Shown here: positions 33,449 through 42,944 of the stretch, piece by piece
How the letters are laid out: the number at the start of each line of letters is the position of its first letter
How positions within the stretch are numbered: position 1 is the first letter of the stretch
Assembly (NCBI GenBank): GCA_964630795.1
Contig: CAZVWF010000001.1
Location: 49,011 to 113,010, forward strand
Origin: SZUA-117 sp964630795
Lineage (GTDB): Bacteria; Pseudomonadota; Gammaproteobacteria; Steroidobacterales; Woeseiaceae
Length of the DNA: 64,000 nucleotides
Reading direction: 5' to 3'
Notes under the pieces: model-generated
Database searches by the model: none
What the model saw: the letters and a program-made list of their open reading frames with translations, nothing else
What the model was told of the DNA's origin: nothing
Made by a program: the position numbers and the translations under genes

Positions 33449-34154
33449 GTCGGACAATTTATCCAGAAAAGACGCGGTACTTGCCGCGAAAAACGTCAGC
33501 AAACAGGTTAGCAGCCCTGAAGGCACCCTGACCATCCTTTCGGAGGTCAGTTTTGACATCGACAAAGGCGATTCGGTGGCCGTGGTCGGCGCATCCGGGG
33601 CGGGCAAGTCGACCCTGCTGGCGCTCCTTGCCGGTTTAGACTTGCCGACAACCGGCGAAATCTGGCTCGATGGCCATAATTTGACAAATCTTGACGAAGA
33701 CGGCCGGGCGGCGGTTCGCGCCGCCAGCGTCGGTTTTGTGTTCCAGTCTTTTCACCTCGTGCCGTCCCTGAATGCGCTTGAAAATGTCATGTTGCCGCTT
33801 GAACTGGCCGGCAAACCGGAGCCACGTAAAGTTGCCGACGAGATTATGAAGAAGGTCGGCCTGGATGAGCGCTGGAGTCACTATCCATCGCAGCTCTCCG
33901 GCGGTGAGAAACAGCGCGTCGCCATCGCGCGGGCCTTCGCGACAGAGCCAGCCGTGCTGTTTGCCGACGAACCGACCGGTAATCTCGACAGCCGCACCGG
34001 GTCAAACATTGTTGAGCTGATGTTCGAGTTGAACCACACGTCGTCGACAACATTGATCCTCGTGACCCATGACAAAACACTGGCGAATCGATGTGATCGT
34101 ATCCTGGGCCTGGATGCCGGGCGCCTGGTGACCGACGAAAGGGCCGCGGATTGA
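33447..34154 (+). CDS. ybbA: ABC transporter ATP-binding protein YbbA (LolD-like)
   Basis: ATPase partner of the YbbP permease in a MacB/LolCDE-type mechanotransmission ABC system of unknown substrate. It has 235 aa. Walker A is GASGAGKST, Q-loop VFQSFHLVPSLNALENV, signature LSGGEKQRVAIARA, Walker B VLFADEPTGNLD and H-loop VTHD. ATG 33447 overlaps the divergent tesA ATG; no other in-frame start fits. Its TGA overlaps the ybbP TTG start. Confidence 0.93.
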   Translation: MSDNLSRKDAVLAAKNVSKQVSSPEGTLTILSEVSFDIDKGDSVAVVGASGAGKSTLLALLAGLDLPTTGEIWLDGHNLTNLDEDGRAAVRAASVGFVFQSFHLVPSLNALENVMLPLELAGKPEPRKVADEIMKKVGLDERWSHYPSQLSGGEKQRVAIARAFATEPAVLFADEPTGNLDSRTGSNIVELMFELNHTSSTTLILVTHDKTLANRCDRILGLDAGRLVTDERAAD

Positions 34155-36640
34155 ACGCCGTCCTCTACGCGATCCGGAGTTTCGGGCGCGAATTGCGCTC
34201 GGGCGAGGTGGTCGTGCTGCTTGCTGCGGTTGCGCTCGCTGTGTCCGCGTTAACGGCCGTTGGATTCCTGACAGATCGCATCGGGCGCGCCGTCGAACGA
34301 CAGGCTAACGAAATTCTTGCCGCCGACCTTAGGCTGCGAACCCCCGAGCCAGTTCCCGCCGAATGGCACGACATGGCGGAGCAGTATGATCTGCGCACCG
34401 CAGAGACAGCCAGCTTTCCGAGCGTCGTCTTCGCCAGTGACCTGAGCTCACTGGCAACGATCAAGGTAGTCAGTGATGGCTACCCGCTCCGTGGCCAGGT
34501 GCGAATAGCGGATGCGCTCTTTGGTGATGAACGCGTGGCCGAAGGCGTACCCGATCGCGGTACGGTATGGGCCGATGGCGCGTTGCTGGCGCGGCTTGGT
34601 GTGGGTGTCGGCGATCGTATTTCGGTGGGCGAACTTGACGTCACTGTCGATTCGGTCCTGATGTATCGGCCCGATCAATCGATCGGGTTTGCGTCGCTCG
34701 CGCCGTCGTTATTGCTGAACATGGAAGACGTGGATGCAACGGGCCTCATCTCCACTGGCAGTCGTATTCGTTACGCGATGCTCGTTGCCGGCATGGACGA
34801 TAACGTCGATGCATTCTGGGAGGACATTCAAGACCAACTGCCTGACAATGTGCGCAGCCGAAGCCGGGAAGAAGGCAGTGACCGGGCGAACAACGCGGCC
34901 GATCGTGCCCAACGATTCCTTTCGCTGACCGCCGTCATCAGTTTGTTGTTGAGCGCGGTGGCAATCGCGATGTCGGCGCGTCGTTTCGCACATCGCCGTA
35001 TGGACACGGTTGCATTGATGAAGAGCCTGGGCGCCAGCCAGAAGTTCATTATCTCGGCGGCATCCGTACAACTCATGATGCTTGGAATTATGGGTGTAGC
35101 GATCGGCAGCGGCATCGGTTTTCTCGTCGAGCAGGGCGTCACCAACATGCTTGCCGACATCATCCAGAGCGATCTGCCGCCTGTCGGCTGGACGCCGGTA
35201 TTCCTTGCCTGCGGCAGCGCATTGATTCTGTTGATGGGCTTTGCGATGCCGTCTTTGATTCAGCTCAGGGACACACCGCCTTTACGTGTTCTGCGTCATG
35301 ACGAGATGCCACCACCGCCGTCACGACTGTTCGTGGCCGGAACGTCGCTCATTGCGGTCGCCGTCATGCTCTACCAGGCAATCGGGGACGGGCTGATGTT
35401 GCTGATCGTTCTCGGTGGTATGGGTGTCGTATCCACGGCTCTTTATGCAGCAGGTCGTGGCCTCGTGATCGTGATGGGCCGGTCACGCGGTGGCGTTGGC
35501 ATTGCCTGGCGCTACGGCCTCGCAAACGTCGCGCGACGTGGTCGGGACAGTGCCGTGCAGGTGGTTGCCTTCGGTCTCGGCCTGACGGTCCTGTTGCTGC
35601 TCACCCTGGTTCGTACGGACTTGCTGGGCGTCTGGCAACAGACGCTGGACGAAAGTGCACCGAACCAGTTCATGATCAATATCCAGCCCCGGGAGCGTGA
35701 GTCCATCGCATCGATCTATACGAGCTACGGACTGGATGCGCCCGAGTTCGTGCCTATGGTTCGTGCGCGCATGACCTCTATCAATGGCGAAGATGTCAAC
35801 GAGCGTGAGTACCCGATCGAAGACGGGGAGTGGATGGCAAAACGCGAGCAGAATCTCTCCTGGGCAGAGTCCATCGCGCCAACCAACAAACTAATGGAAG
35901 GTGAGTGGTGGCCGGAGGACTACTCGGGGCCGCCGCTGGTTTCGCTGGAGCAGGAAGCGGCGCTGGAACTCGGCGTGACGATGGGTGATGTACTCGCCTA
36001 CAACGTTGCCGGTCAGACAGTCGAGGCAACAGTTGCGAATACCCGTGAAGTGAACTGGGATTCGTTCCAGCCGAACTTTTTCATGGTGTTTTCACCGAAC
36101 GCGCTCGACGGTTACCCGGCGACGTTTATCTCGGGCACGAGAGTGCCGGATGATAAACGCGAGGCGCTCGTGCAACTCGTGCGTACGCACCCCACGGTTT
36201 CCGTAATCGATATCGATTCAATCCTCCTGCAGGTCAAAGGCATCATCGACAAGGCAAGTCTCGCCGTACAGGCCGTGTTTGTTTTTACGCTGGCTGCCGG
36301 TATTGCGGTGCTGTTTGCGGCGGTGCAGTCGACGATCGATGAGCGCCGTTTCGAAAGTGCGATGTTGCGCGCCCTGGGTGTCAGGCGACGGACCGTACTG
36401 TCGGGCGTGCTGACGGAGTTCGCGGCGCTTGGTTTTGCGGCCGGCCTGCTTGCCTCCGCCGGCGCGTCGATTCTTGCGGCCATTGTGTCCATACAGTTGT
36501 TCGAGCTCGATTACACGTTCAATGGCATGCTGTGGGTTGCCGGGCTCGCCGGCGGTATCGCGCTCGTATGTGTGAGTGGTTTCGTAGCCGCTCGTGGCGC
36601 CATCAATGCGCCACCGGTTGATGTGCTAAGAACTGCGTGA
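34151..36640 (+). CDS. ybbP: FtsX-like/MacB-type ABC permease YbbP
   Basis: Large inner-membrane permease, 829 aa, with the ten-helix YbbP layout: a first membrane segment near residues 20-40, a periplasmic domain, a cluster of helices about 255-450, a second periplasmic domain and a C-terminal FtsX domain (LRALGVRRRTVLSGVLTEFAALGFAAG). The TTG start overlaps the ybbA stop. The tesA/ybbA-ybbP cluster matches E. coli, suggesting a link to lipid or lysophospholipid handling, but the transported substrate is not known. Confidence 0.92.
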   Translation: MNAVLYAIRSFGRELRSGEVVVLLAAVALAVSALTAVGFLTDRIGRAVERQANEILAADLRLRTPEPVPAEWHDMAEQYDLRTAETASFPSVVFASDLSSLATIKVVSDGYPLRGQVRIADALFGDERVAEGVPDRGTVWADGALLARLGVGVGDRISVGELDVTVDSVLMYRPDQSIGFASLAPSLLLNMEDVDATGLISTGSRIRYAMLVAGMDDNVDAFWEDIQDQLPDNVRSRSREEGSDRANNAADRAQRFLSLTAVISLLLSAVAIAMSARRFAHRRMDTVALMKSLGASQKFIISAASVQLMMLGIMGVAIGSGIGFLVEQGVTNMLADIIQSDLPPVGWTPVFLACGSALILLMGFAMPSLIQLRDTPPLRVLRHDEMPPPPSRLFVAGTSLIAVAVMLYQAIGDGLMLLIVLGGMGVVSTALYAAGRGLVIVMGRSRGGVGIAWRYGLANVARRGRDSAVQVVAFGLGLTVLLLLTLVRTDLLGVWQQTLDESAPNQFMINIQPRERESIASIYTSYGLDAPEFVPMVRARMTSINGEDVNEREYPIEDGEWMAKREQNLSWAESIAPTNKLMEGEWWPEDYSGPPLVSLEQEAALELGVTMGDVLAYNVAGQTVEATVANTREVNWDSFQPNFFMVFSPNALDGYPATFISGTRVPDDKREALVQLVRTHPTVSVIDIDSILLQVKGIIDKASLAVQAVFVFTLAAGIAVLFAAVQSTIDERRFESAMLRALGVRRRTVLSGVLTEFAALGFAAGLLASAGASILAAIVSIQLFELDYTFNGMLWVAGLAGGIALVCVSGFVAARGAINAPPVDVLRTA

Positions 36641-37059
36641 CCCAGCAAAAGGACAAACTGTCCTGCGGCGCCGTCGTTGTGCGTAAAACCGGTTCCGGCT
36701 ATGTAACCCTGATGCTCCGGGCCTATGGAAACTGGGATTTTCCAAAGGGTATTCGTGAAGGCGGGGAAATGCCCCTGGAGGCTGCCGTTCGGGAAGTCGA
36801 CGAAGAGACCAGTATCGGTTCCCTGGAATTCGAATGGGGTGACCGGCACACGGAAACCGGGCCCTACAATCGCGGCAAGGTGGCCCGTTATTACCTGGCT
36901 TCGACGGAGCAGGAAGATGTCACGATGGGTATCGCACCGGAACTCGGACGGCCAGAACATCACGAATGGCGATGGGTGAGCTTTGACGAAGCCTACGACC
37001 TTTCGTCACCACGGGTTCGACTGGTGGTGCAGTGGGCAAGGCAGGTGATCGGGGCCTAG
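36637..37059 (+). CDS. Nudix hydrolase
   Basis: Small NTP/dinucleoside polyphosphate hydrolase, 140 aa. The Nudix box runs from GIREGGE to REVDEETSI (about 35-57) and keeps the catalytic REVDEE, but has Ser instead of the usual Gly near its end. The fold's first strand is CGAVVVRKTGSG and WDFPKG precedes the box, as in diadenosine polyphosphate hydrolases of the human NUDT2 type. GTG overlaps the ybbP stop, so it belongs to that operon. Substrate unknown. Confidence 0.88.
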   Translation: MTQQKDKLSCGAVVVRKTGSGYVTLMLRAYGNWDFPKGIREGGEMPLEAAVREVDEETSIGSLEFEWGDRHTETGPYNRGKVARYYLASTEQEDVTMGIAPELGRPEHHEWRWVSFDEAYDLSSPRVRLVVQWARQVIGA

Positions 37060-37072
37060 ACGGGCCTGCTAA

Positions 37073-37900
37073 TCATGCGTCACGAAATAATCGGGAGGCG
37101 GAACTGAGCACCAGCGGCCAGGTGCTCGAATCCGGATCGATCATCTCGAAGTGACCGGACTCTGTCGCTTCAACCATTTGAACATTGTCGCCACGGGCCT
37201 TCGCTATCTTGTAGTAACTCAAGCCCGCCGGCGCCCAGACCAGGTCATATTTGCCGATGATCAGTAATTGCGGCAGGTCGCCGGCAGAAAGTTCGACCGG
37301 ATCACCCCATCGATAACGATCGGGGTATTCATCAGGCGATCCCCCCATTAATTGATTAATGACGTCGCCACAAAACTGAGTCGTTTGCAGTCCGCGCAGA
37401 TCGGCGGCAGGTGCCAGCCCGAGAACGCCACGCACGGAAAGCGGGTCTTCGACGCCGAGTTCGGTATCGGCCGGTATGTTGCGCCGCGCCGCTGCCCATA
37501 TCGCAAGATGACCGCCGGCCGAGTGGCCCATCGTGATTACCTGTGCCAGGTCCAGCGCATATTGGTCAGCGATGTTGCGCAAGTGGTCCACGCCCTGGCC
37601 GATATCGAGAAAGGTGCCGGGCCAGCAGCCACCCTCGTTCCCCACGCGCCGGTACTCAAGCGACCAGGTCGCGATCCCGTTGCGGGCCAACGCGTCGGTC
37701 AACTTGTCGGAATGCGAGATGTCGAACTCGGCTTTCCACTGGCCGCCGTGGATGAAGATGGCGACAGGGTGCGGACCATCGCCGTCCGGAAGGCGCAGAT
37801 CGCAGAATTGGAGCGGATCGTCGCCATAGGCGATCCGGTGATCGGGCGGTGGATGTGGAAAGTCCGCCAGGTCCGCCGAGGCCATATGCCCTTTACTCAA
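37073..37900 (-). CDS. Alpha/beta hydrolase (esterase or kynurenine formamidase-like)
   Basis: Carboxylesterase-type enzyme of the hormone-sensitive lipase/BD-FAE group, 275 aa. The oxyanion motif is IFIHGGQW, the nucleophile elbow GHSAGG, with Asp in GKYDLVWAP and His in ESGHFEMIDP. There is no signal peptide. TTG 37900 is preferred because GGAG lies 7 bases upstream; ATG 37885 is the alternative. The short spacing (19 bases) downstream of the YcgN-like gene suggests co-transcription. The substrate is unknown; kynurenine formamidases share this pattern. Confidence 0.82.
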   Translation of the reverse strand: MSKGHMASADLADFPHPPPDHRIAYGDDPLQFCDLRLPDGDGPHPVAIFIHGGQWKAEFDISHSDKLTDALARNGIATWSLEYRRVGNEGGCWPGTFLDIGQGVDHLRNIADQYALDLAQVITMGHSAGGHLAIWAAARRNIPADTELGVEDPLSVRGVLGLAPAADLRGLQTTQFCGDVINQLMGGSPDEYPDRYRWGDPVELSAGDLPQLLIIGKYDLVWAPAGLSYYKIAKARGDNVQMVEATESGHFEMIDPDSSTWPLVLSSASRLFRDA

Positions 37901-37919
37901 ATCTGCTCTCCGGGACGGT

Positions 37920-38348
37920 TCATGAGAGCTGCCTCAACACTGTGTATTGCGAAGTCTCATTTTCAGAAATACATTTGCCCCTGGCGGAGATGCCGGCTTC
38001 GTGTACTGACCGCGGGTCACCTGTGACCAGCGGGTGCCATTCAGGCAGTTCCTCACCTGCCGCCAGCAGGCGATAGGCGCAGGTGCCCGGCAACCAATCA
38101 AATGTCCCGGGCTCATGGGCCGTCAGAACCAGGCAGGTCGAAACCCGCTTCGCGCGATTGGCGTAGTCAGTGCAGCGGCAGGCATCGGTGTCGAGCAACT
38201 GGCAGGCGACGTCCGTGAAATAGACGTTGCCTGTTGTGTCGTCCTCGAGTTTCTGCAGGCAGCACAATGCACAGCCGTCACAGAGCGACTCCCACTCTGT
38301 TCTTGACATCTCGGCCAGTGATTTGCGTTTCCAGAACTCGTCGGCCAT
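37920..38348 (-). CDS. YcgN-family cysteine-cluster protein (UPF0260)
   Basis: Member of the YcgN/YkgJ-like family, whose conserved cysteines probably bind zinc or an iron-sulfur cluster. It has 142 aa. WESLCDGCALCCLQKLEDD, CQLLD and CRCTDYANR are the family signature, followed by WLPGTCAYR and WHPLVTGDP. No biochemical role is firmly known. It diverges from the hydroxyacid dehydrogenase gene with a 35-base gap. Confidence 0.88.
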   Translation of the reverse strand: MADEFWKRKSLAEMSRTEWESLCDGCALCCLQKLEDDTTGNVYFTDVACQLLDTDACRCTDYANRAKRVSTCLVLTAHEPGTFDWLPGTCAYRLLAAGEELPEWHPLVTGDPRSVHEAGISARGKCISENETSQYTVLRQLS

Positions 38349-38383
38349 CTTTCAGCTTCCAATCCCAGATGACACCATACCTT

Positions 38384-39340
38384 ATGAAAGCCGCTTTCCT
38401 GGATTTTGCAACTGTTGGATCTGACGAACTCGACGATTCACCATTGCGTGAACTGACAGATGAGTTGTACGTCTATGACAATACGTCTGCCGAGGAAGTT
38501 GTCTCGCGAATCGACGGGGTCGACATCGTCTACATCAACAAGGTCCGGATGACGCGCGAGATCATCGAGGGTGCCGGGACGCTCAAGTTCCTGGGCCTCG
38601 TGGCGACGGGAGTCGACAACGTCGATCTCGAAGCCGCAAGGGAACAGGGGGTTGCTGTCTGCAACATACGCGCCTACTGCACGAACTCATTAGTAGAACA
38701 TGTGTTTGCGATGTTGTTGTCATTGAGTCACAGCCTGGGACCCTATCACGACAGCGTGAGGCGTGGTGACTGGGCCAATGCAGTCAACTTCTGCATGCTG
38801 GGCTATCCATTGCGCGAACTGTCTGCGATGACGATGGGTATCGTGGGATACGGCACCCTTGGCAGTAATGTCGCCCGCGTCGCGGAAGCGTTCGGGATGG
38901 ATGTGCGCATCTCTGCAAGGCCAGGTAGCGATAAGCCAGAACCGGGAAGAACGCCGTTCGCTGACATTCTCACCGAATGTGACGTTATCTCGCTTCATTG
39001 TCCGTTGACCGACGATACGCATAAGCTTATCGGCCGGCCGGAACTCGAACAAATGAAGTCCTCGGCGATCCTGGTCAACACGGCACGGGGCGGACTGGTC
39101 GATTCGGCTGCTCTCGTCGACGCGCTGACCGAAGGCACGATTGCTGCTGCCGGTATTGATGTGTTGTCGCAGGAACCGCCCGTCGATGGTGATCCCTTGC
39201 TCGATTACCAGGGAGACAACCTGATCGTTACACCGCATATCGCCTGGGCGAGTGTTGAGGCGCGGCAGAACGCCATTGATGAGGTTGCGAAGAATGTGGC
39301 GGCTTACCTGGCCGGGGAAGAGCGGAACCGGGTTGTGTAA
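38384..39340 (+). CDS. D-2-hydroxyacid dehydrogenase (glycerate/hydroxypyruvate type)
   Basis: NAD(P)-dependent oxidoreductase of the 2-hydroxyacid family, 318 aa from ATG 38384 (MKAAFLDF); ATG 38369 is also possible, and neither has a clear ribosome binding site. The nucleotide-binding motif is GIVGYGTLGSNVARVAEA. The catalytic Arg is in NTARGGLVD, Glu in DVLSQEPP and His in TPHIAWAS. The insert RRGDWANAVNFCMLGYPLREL is typical of glycerate dehydrogenases (HprA). It ends 36 bases before the convergent ppc stop. Confidence 0.88.
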   Translation: MKAAFLDFATVGSDELDDSPLRELTDELYVYDNTSAEEVVSRIDGVDIVYINKVRMTREIIEGAGTLKFLGLVATGVDNVDLEAAREQGVAVCNIRAYCTNSLVEHVFAMLLSLSHSLGPYHDSVRRGDWANAVNFCMLGYPLRELSAMTMGIVGYGTLGSNVARVAEAFGMDVRISARPGSDKPEPGRTPFADILTECDVISLHCPLTDDTHKLIGRPELEQMKSSAILVNTARGGLVDSAALVDALTEGTIAAAGIDVLSQEPPVDGDPLLDYQGDNLIVTPHIAWASVEARQNAIDEVAKNVAAYLAGEERNRVV

Positions 39341-39376
39341 TTCGTCCGGCGCGCGAGCGTCGCTCAATGTCGGTAT

Positions 39377-42106
39377 TCAGCCCGTGTTCTGCAGGCCCTG
39401 CGCAATACCGTTTACCGAAGCGAGCAACGTATTGAACAATTGCTCGTCTTCGCATTCTGTATCCCGCCAGCGACGCAACAGGTCCACCTGCATCAGGCTC
39501 ATCGGGTCGACGTAGGGATTTCTCAGCATAATTGCGCGTTGCAGCGTGAAGTCGCCTTCGAGCAATGTCTCTTCCTCCGAATACTTGAGAATGAGGTCTC
39601 GCGTTCGCTCGAATTCCTCCTCGATGATCGGGAAAAATTGTTCGTGGAGGTCACCCGCCAGTTCTGAATAGAGTTTTGCTATGCCCAGGTCGGCTTTCGC
39701 GAGCACCATTTCGGCATCCGCCACCAGCGCTCTCAGGAAATACCATTCCCGGAACATGTCGCGAAAGACATCGTCATCGAATTGTTTGCTGGCGGCCTCG
39801 ATGCCGCTGCCGATACCGAACCATCCAGGCAGGATCAGGCGACTCTGCGTCCAGGCAAATACCCAGGGAATGGCTCGAAGGTTCTCGACGCCGTCGCCCT
39901 GGCGTCGTGATGCCGGCCTCGAGCCGATGCGCATGCGTTCGATCAGGTCGATCGGCGTGGCAAGTCGGAAGTATTGATAAAACCCGGGTGTTTCGAAGAC
40001 AAGCTTGCGATAGGTATCGCGACTGACATCGGCGATGACTTGCATCATGTCATGCCACTCTTCCTTGTCATTGCCCCGATGTTCCGGCAATGCCGTTGCC
40101 AGTGCGACAGAGCCCGTCATCTGCTCCAGCGTGCGCAGGGCAATACCCCGCAGGCCGTACTTCTCATTGATGATCTCGCCCTGCTCGGTGACGCGGAGAT
40201 GGCCATTTACCGTGCCGGGCGGTGCACCCAGAACGGCGGTGTGTGTCTTGCCACCCCCGCGGCTGATCGTGCCGCCGCGGCCATGGAACAGGTGCAATTC
40301 GATGTCCCGCCCGGAGACGACGTCGACAAGATCGACCTGTGCGTTCTGAAGTGCCCATCGCGCCGATGCGAGACCCGAGTCCTTGTTGCTGTCCGAATAG
40401 CCGATCATCACGGTCTGCTCGTTGTCCCTCTGCCGCAGGTGTTCGCGATAAAGATCGTTGTCCAGCATTAGCTTGAGAATATCGGTGCCTTTTTGCAGGT
40501 CATCGACGGTTTCGAGGAGCGGGGCGATGTCCAGGGGCACCTCGTCGCGGCGGTTGTGCAATTCGCTCCAGTTTGCCAGCAGCAGGACCGACAGGATGTC
40601 GTCGGCACCCTGGGTCATACTGACGATAAAAGTGCCGATAGAGCGCGGGCCGTACTTGCGGCGGCAGAAAGCGATAGCCTGGAATACGGCGAGGGTCTTG
40701 CGCGCAAGAACGCTTTGCTGATCACTCACGGAGTCTCGCGAACGGATGGCTTCGACGATGCGTTCAAGCCTGACCGACGCATCCATGTCCAGCCAGTCGT
40801 CCTCGCCAATGAGTTCGCCAACGACCTTCCTGAGTACCAGCGCGTCCTGCCTGACGTCCAATGTCATGAAATGAAAGCCGAAGGTCTCGATCCGGCGCAG
40901 GAGTCTCGTTATTGCGAAAAGCCCGGCGTGCTGCCCCTTGTTGGCAGCAAGACTCTTTGACACGAGTGCAATGTCGTCATAAAGCTGGTCTGCCGATTCG
41001 TAGGGATAGGCAGCATCATCATAGGTCGCCTGAAGCCGTTCCTGCACGAGACGCAGGAATACGCGGTAGGGCATCTCCCGATGCCGCGCTGGCACCGAGT
41101 GATGGGCATGCTGGAAAATACCGCGGTAATGCTCGATGCGTTCCAGCAATTCCGGCTCGACATCGGTGCGCCCGCTGGTCTGACTGAGCTTAGCCGAAAT
41201 TGAAGCGCATTCCCGGTAGTAGAGATCGAGAATCAGGGACCGTTGGCGGGCCATCGTCGAGCGAATGGTTTTAGCATTGACGTTAGGATTGCCATCCATG
41301 TCGCCGCCAACCCAGGACGCAAAACGCACGATGGGTGGCACGGATACATTCTGCCCTTCCGCGCCATACACTCGACCGATGGCGTTCTCCATGTCTTCGT
41401 AGAAAGGCGGCATCGCCTTGTAGAGCACGTCAGTCATGAAGAAAAGTACGTGCTCGAGTTCATCGGCAACCGTCATCTGCTCGGACGGGTGTTCGTCCGT
41501 CTGCCAGCCAGTCGTCATTTCCAGGCGGATGTTCTGCAGGCAGACGTAAGTCTCCTGCGCCGTCATCGTCGGATTCAGCATATCGATGAGGCGCCGGACG
41601 ATATTCTGTTCCTTGCGCAGGATGGTTCGGCGGGTGGGTTCGGTCGGATGTGCGGTAAAGACAGGCTCGATACGCAATCTGTTCAACAAAGACTTCAGCG
41701 CGTCCAGGTCGAGGCCCGCCGCCTTGAGTTTGACCAGCGTCTCCTCGAGACCGCCTGGCTGGTATTGTCCGTATTCCTGGAGGTATTCGCGGCGGCGACG
41801 AATGCGATGCACTTTCTCGGCAGTGTTCACCATCTGGAAGTAGGTCGAAAACGCGCGAATGACTTCCATCGCCAGCGACAGGTCCAGGTCGCTGACCAGT
41901 TCGGCCAGTTCCTCTCCCGGCCGCTCGTTATCTTCACGGCGGCGTATCGAACGGAGGCGGGCATTCTCGACGAGTTCGAAAAGGTCCGGCCCACCCTGGT
42001 CCCGCAGGAGATCGCCAACCAGCGTGCCGAGAATACGCACATCGTCGCGGAGCGGCTGGTCCTTCGTTTCGAAGGTGATGTCCTGTCTGCGAAGTTCCTT
42101 GCGCAT
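39377..42106 (-). CDS. ppc: Phosphoenolpyruvate carboxylase
   Basis: Replenishes oxaloacetate from PEP and bicarbonate. It has 909 aa. The catalytic His is in VFTAHPTEPTRRT. The second signature is GYSDSNKDSG, the phosphate/allosteric glycine loop FHGRGGTISRGGG, then RAIPWVFAWTQSR, and the C-terminus ends QNTG as the family requires. Together with gltA in this window it supplies the citrate synthase substrate. It lies 17 bases downstream of yajQ on the same strand. Confidence 0.97.
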   Translation of the reverse strand: MRKELRRQDITFETKDQPLRDDVRILGTLVGDLLRDQGGPDLFELVENARLRSIRRREDNERPGEELAELVSDLDLSLAMEVIRAFSTYFQMVNTAEKVHRIRRRREYLQEYGQYQPGGLEETLVKLKAAGLDLDALKSLLNRLRIEPVFTAHPTEPTRRTILRKEQNIVRRLIDMLNPTMTAQETYVCLQNIRLEMTTGWQTDEHPSEQMTVADELEHVLFFMTDVLYKAMPPFYEDMENAIGRVYGAEGQNVSVPPIVRFASWVGGDMDGNPNVNAKTIRSTMARQRSLILDLYYRECASISAKLSQTSGRTDVEPELLERIEHYRGIFQHAHHSVPARHREMPYRVFLRLVQERLQATYDDAAYPYESADQLYDDIALVSKSLAANKGQHAGLFAITRLLRRIETFGFHFMTLDVRQDALVLRKVVGELIGEDDWLDMDASVRLERIVEAIRSRDSVSDQQSVLARKTLAVFQAIAFCRRKYGPRSIGTFIVSMTQGADDILSVLLLANWSELHNRRDEVPLDIAPLLETVDDLQKGTDILKLMLDNDLYREHLRQRDNEQTVMIGYSDSNKDSGLASARWALQNAQVDLVDVVSGRDIELHLFHGRGGTISRGGGKTHTAVLGAPPGTVNGHLRVTEQGEIINEKYGLRGIALRTLEQMTGSVALATALPEHRGNDKEEWHDMMQVIADVSRDTYRKLVFETPGFYQYFRLATPIDLIERMRIGSRPASRRQGDGVENLRAIPWVFAWTQSRLILPGWFGIGSGIEAASKQFDDDVFRDMFREWYFLRALVADAEMVLAKADLGIAKLYSELAGDLHEQFFPIIEEEFERTRDLILKYSEEETLLEGDFTLQRAIMLRNPYVDPMSLMQVDLLRRWRDTECEDEQLFNTLLASVNGIAQGLQNTG

Positions 42107-42123
42107 GGGATGTTGTTTGTCGA

Positions 42124-42606
42124 TCAGTCCCGGAAGTTGTCGTATTGCAGCGGGAGGTCCGTATCAGCGTCTTTCAACAAGGCGATGACCGATTGCAGGT
42201 CATCGCGCTTCTTGCCGCTGACACGCAGTTTGTCACCCTGGATCGAGGTCTGAACCTTTATCTTGCTGGCTTTGATTTTCTTGACGAGATCCTTGGCGAG
42301 TGGCGTGTCGATTCCCTGGCGCATGATGACCTTTTGCCGCGCCTCGGTTCCGGAAATCTCCGGCTCCTCTTCCTTGAGACAGGCGATATCGATGCCGCGC
42401 TTCGAAAGCTTCTGACGCAGCATATCCAGCATTTGCTTGAGCTGAAAATCCGACTGGGTCTTAAGGGCGATGACGTCGTTTTCCAGCTCGAACTTCGAGC
42501 CGGTTCCTTTAAAATCGAAGCGATTACTAACCTCGCGATTGGCCTGATCAACAGCATTGGCAGCTTCATGAGCGTCGAATTCGCTCACGACATCGAAAGA
42601 TGGCAT
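42124..42606 (-). CDS. yajQ: YajQ family nucleotide-binding protein
   Basis: UPF0234 protein, 160 aa, opening MPSFDVVSEFD and containing NRFDFKGT and VQTSIQGDKLRVSGKKRDDLQ, all diagnostic. Family members in Xanthomonas and Pseudomonas bind cyclic di-GMP and act with a LysR-type regulator; that role is inferred by homology only. GGAG precedes the ATG at good spacing. Confidence 0.96.
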   Translation of the reverse strand: MPSFDVVSEFDAHEAANAVDQANREVSNRFDFKGTGSKFELENDVIALKTQSDFQLKQMLDMLRQKLSKRGIDIACLKEEEPEISGTEARQKVIMRQGIDTPLAKDLVKKIKASKIKVQTSIQGDKLRVSGKKRDDLQSVIALLKDADTDLPLQYDNFRD

Positions 42607-42944
42607 TGGTGTCTCCTGAGTTCTTGCGTCTTCTTGTTCTTATGTTTCGTCAGTTGCGAGCGACCCAACCAGGTCGGGTGGATCGGCCAGCAACCCGGTT
42701 TCCCGCCCGCTGAAACGATCCTGGGATGCCACATAGTGCTTGCCCGAACCCGGTCCTGTAAACCCGGTATGGATGTGGCGGACGCGCCTGGTGCCGTGGC
42801 CCTGAACGGCATGTACGCTCCCATGCCGCATTGCGCGGGGCAATTGTAACGCAACGGTCGTTTCTGGGTGCATCGGGTTAAATAGTGGGCACCAAAGCGG
42901 CGATCCACCTGAGACAATGCGGCCTTGTCCACGGAAGGACGTGC
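42607..42944 (+). other. 338-base divergent spacer with overlapping alternative hairpins
   Basis: There is no convincing gene. On the plus strand, upstream of the ribonucleotide-reductase-like gene, two hairpins compete for the same bases: TGCCGT/ACGGCA (42792-42797 with 42806-42811) and CGGCATG/CATGCCG (42807-42813 with 42822-42828). That mutually exclusive layout is seen in leader switches, but no known riboswitch consensus was recognised. On the minus strand the region must also carry the yajQ promoter. Confidence 0.35.

Noticed and set aside
37352..38026. 224 aa plus-strand open frame opposite the alpha/beta hydrolase
   Set aside because: Antisense shadow of a gene with a complete catalytic triad.
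41243..42253. 336 aa plus-strand open frame opposite ppc and yajQ
   Set aside because: Antisense shadow of two certain genes.
42607..42944. 6S RNA or a cobalamin riboswitch
   Set aside because: I looked for the 6S closing stem/central bubble and the B12-box, the latter because of the RNR-like gene downstream; neither consensus is present.
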